From Marinoscillum furvescens DSM 4134 (GTDB lineage: Bacteria; Bacteroidota; Bacteroidia; Cytophagales; Cyclobacteriaceae), in the NCBI RefSeq assembly GCF_003386095.1, contig NZ_QREG01000026.1, positions 1 through 64,000 of the forward strand: a stretch of 64,000 bases of DNA. The letters are read 5' to 3'. The notes beneath the pieces were generated by a model that was not told the origin of the DNA, made no database searches, and saw only the letters and a list, made by a program, of their open reading frames with translations. The translations under genes and the position numbers were made by a program. Positions 62,744 through 64,000 of this stretch are shown here, in pieces; the first letter of the stretch is position 1, and the number at the start of each line of letters is the position of its first letter.

Positions 62744-63435
62744 TTCACATCCAGATCCAGTAAGTAGCCTTTTTCTGCCAGTTCCTCATACTTCTCTTTG
62801 TTAAATTTATGTAGGAAGGCTCCTTTCTTAGAGGTGCTTTTGTCCTTTTTGTCTAGTTTCTCTAGTAGTTCAGTGGACAGCATGCGCTTGCGGAAGTTTC
62901 GGTCATCCAGCTGCCGACCGTAGATGGCGTCATAGAGGCGTTTGAGTTGTGGTAGGGTAAACTCTTCAGGCAGTAGCTCAAACCCCAGTGGGCGCGTTTT
63001 TGCATTGGTCACCAGCTTTTGCATGCCTAGCTGTACCATGTCTCCATGGTCAAGTACCAGCTCTGGCATCTGGTCTATCGGAAACCATCTGGCTCCGTGT
63101 TTTTCCGCGGTTTCTTTGTGGAGGTCGTCTAGTTTTATCAAGCTCCAGTGTAGAATAGAGAGCACGTGCCCGCCAGGGTCACGGTCGGCATTTCCATAGA
63201 CATGCAATTGTTCCAAAAAGACATCATCCAGTCCGGTGAACTGTTTGAGCACACGTCTGGCTGCCTGAGACATGTCCTCGCCTTCGTTGATAAAGCTCCC
63301 AATGAGCGACCAATCTCCAGCATAAGGCTCTACCTTTCGCTGAAACGCCAGGATATTGAGAGACTCTTCGGAGAGATCATATCCAAAGACCAGGCAATCG
63401 ATGGCAACAAGTAATTTCGGATGGCTGTAGGTCAT
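62740..63435 (-). CDS. NUDIX-like transcriptional regulator (NrtR/AraR type)
   Basis: A 231-residue protein with an N-terminal NUDIX fold and a C-terminal winged-helix part (about 150-231; FTLPQLKRLYDAIYGRQLDD, NFRKRML). The NUDIX box is degenerate: GEDMSQAARRVLKQFTGL has lost the catalytic REXXEE glutamates (positions 62, 65 and 66 are Val, Gln and Phe). That fits a ligand-sensing regulator rather than a hydrolase. Related proteins control NAD or sugar utilisation genes. It heads the VOC/GNAT trio and is divergent from a LacI-family gene. Confidence 0.85.
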   Translation of the reverse strand: MTYSHPKLLVAIDCLVFGYDLSEESLNILAFQRKVEPYAGDWSLIGSFINEGEDMSQAARRVLKQFTGLDDVFLEQLHVYGNADRDPGGHVLSILHWSLIKLDDLHKETAEKHGARWFPIDQMPELVLDHGDMVQLGMQKLVTNAKTRPLGFELLPEEFTLPQLKRLYDAIYGRQLDDRNFRKRMLSTELLEKLDKKDKSTSKKGAFLHKFNKEKYEELAEKGYLLDLDVK

Positions 63436-63445
63436 AATTTAGGGG

Positions 63446-63472
63446 TAACTTTGTACGAATTCATCAAAACTA
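63446..63472. promoter_or_regulatory. Divergent -7 elements between the NUDIX-like and LacI-family genes
   Basis: TAACTTTG (63446-63453, plus strand) and TAGTTTTG on the minus strand (complement of 63465-63472) both match TAnnTTTG and point to the LacI-type gene and the NUDIX-like gene respectively. Clear -33 boxes were not found. The imperfectly symmetrical AAGCGTTTTGATAACGTTT at 63475-63493 resembles a LacI-family operator, but this is weak. Confidence 0.4.
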
Positions 63473-63515
63473 ACAAGCGTTTTGATAACGTTTAAGACTC
63501 AAAGTAAATAAATAT

Positions 63516-64000
63516 ATGGAGCGAGCAGCTACCATTAAGGATATAGCGCGTGAGCTTGGAGTGAGTACCTCCACTGTGTCACGGATACTCAACGGGAAAA
63601 ACCAGCGAAATCAAGAGCTGGTAAAGAAGGTGCAGGAGGCTGCTAAACGGCTCAACTATCAGGTAAATACTACCGCCAGAGGGCTGAGAACGAATAAGTC
63701 GGGCCTGCTAGGAATCATCGTGCCCTACATCAGTGATGAGTTTTTTTCTTCGGCACTAGCAGGTATTGAGGCTGTCACAGAACTGCAGGGGTATAACCTG
63801 CTCATTTGCCAGAGCAATGAAAACCCTGAAAAAGAGGCTGAGTTTGTGAAATCGCTCCTGGCCTGTAATGTAGAAGGAATTCTTATTTCAGTTACCAGAA
63901 ACACCCCGGATGTTGGTTTTTTGGAGGTAGCCAAAGCGGCTGGTAAAAAAATCGTCATGTTTGATCGGGTCATAGCACAAGAAGATTACCCGTGTATCAA
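63516..64000 (+). CDS. LacI-family transcriptional regulator, cut by the window edge
   Basis: The first 161 codons are present and the frame is open to the last base. The product starts MERAATIKDIARELGVSTST, then VSRILNGKNQRNQELVKKVQ, a classic LacI helix-turn-helix with hinge, followed by the periplasmic-binding-protein-like effector domain (TNKSGLLGIIVPYISDEFFS, NPEKEAEFVKSLLACNVEGI, VMFDRV). It probably controls a sugar-related locus beyond the window. The effector is unknown. Confidence 0.92.
   Translation, partial: MERAATIKDIARELGVSTSTVSRILNGKNQRNQELVKKVQEAAKRLNYQVNTTARGLRTNKSGLLGIIVPYISDEFFSSALAGIEAVTELQGYNLLICQSNENPEKEAEFVKSLLACNVEGILISVTRNTPDVGFLEVAKAAGKKIVMFDRVIAQEDYPCI

Overview
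The window looks like chromosomal DNA from a gliding-type, probably marine member of the Bacteroidota (Cytophagia or a relative). The reasons are a type IX secretion substrate with a CHU_C gliding-type C-terminus, a second substrate with a type A sorting tail, a carbamoyltransferase of the N-acetyl/N-succinyl-ornithine type, a Na+-NQR operon, LytTR and TPR-hybrid signalling proteins, and promoters of the Bacteroidota form TTTG-N19-21-TAnnTTTG. No rRNA, tRNA, CRISPR array or intact transposase was recognised. The species cannot be named from sequence reading alone.

Layout. 1-727 is non-coding and repeat-rich, with a 20-bp direct repeat, a perfect hairpin and a striking array of CCATGG-like hexamers every 20-21 bp. 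728-2712 holds an aminotransferase and prephenate dehydrogenase pair. 2848-6859 holds signalling genes (TPR hybrid kinase, membrane LytTR regulator) and a TolQ-like membrane protein. 7247-9548 is an AT-rich accessory patch with unknown genes, a decapitated HigB toxin and an intact HigA antitoxin. 9636-15051 is a BlaR1/BlaI pair facing a TonB-dependent receptor; three BlaI-like palindromes cover the blaI promoter and a fourth lies just before the receptor start. 15135-25384 holds a quinone oxidoreductase-like enzyme, an MscS channel, an M3 oligopeptidase, a nucleotidyltransferase-like protein with a degenerate active site, a MATE transporter and a large membrane-anchored protein.

25555-29003 is the succinate dehydrogenase/fumarate reductase operon (cytochrome b, flavoprotein, iron-sulfur subunit). 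29427-32692 holds the CHU_C surface protein and a DCC thiol oxidoreductase. 32744-35316 is a tight fabD, small lipoprotein, cmk, ispH cluster. 35428-40037 is nqrABCDE, closed by a terminator with no nqrF. 40168 starts a DUF502 membrane protein. 40977-48696 is an arginine operon (N-acetyltransferase, argG, argC, proC, argF-type, argB, argE-type, argH) without argD, preceded by a structured 5' leader. 48770-49132 is a small exported TonB-C protein. 49299-55378 is an AddAB-like helicase/nuclease pair. 55528-61656 holds two exported proteins, one of 1634 residues with an unrecognised cysteine-containing C-terminal domain. 61746-63435 is a VOC, GNAT and NUDIX-like regulator operon, divergent from a LacI-family regulator cut by the window edge.

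How the parts fit: most of the window is housekeeping metabolism (aromatic and arginine biosynthesis, fatty acid and isoprenoid precursors, respiration, DNA repair) in compact operons with 1-14 bp overlaps. The least explained parts are the phased CCATGG array, the arginine leader RNA, the BlaI operators extending to the TonB receptor, the degenerate nucleotidyltransferase and the large exported protein.
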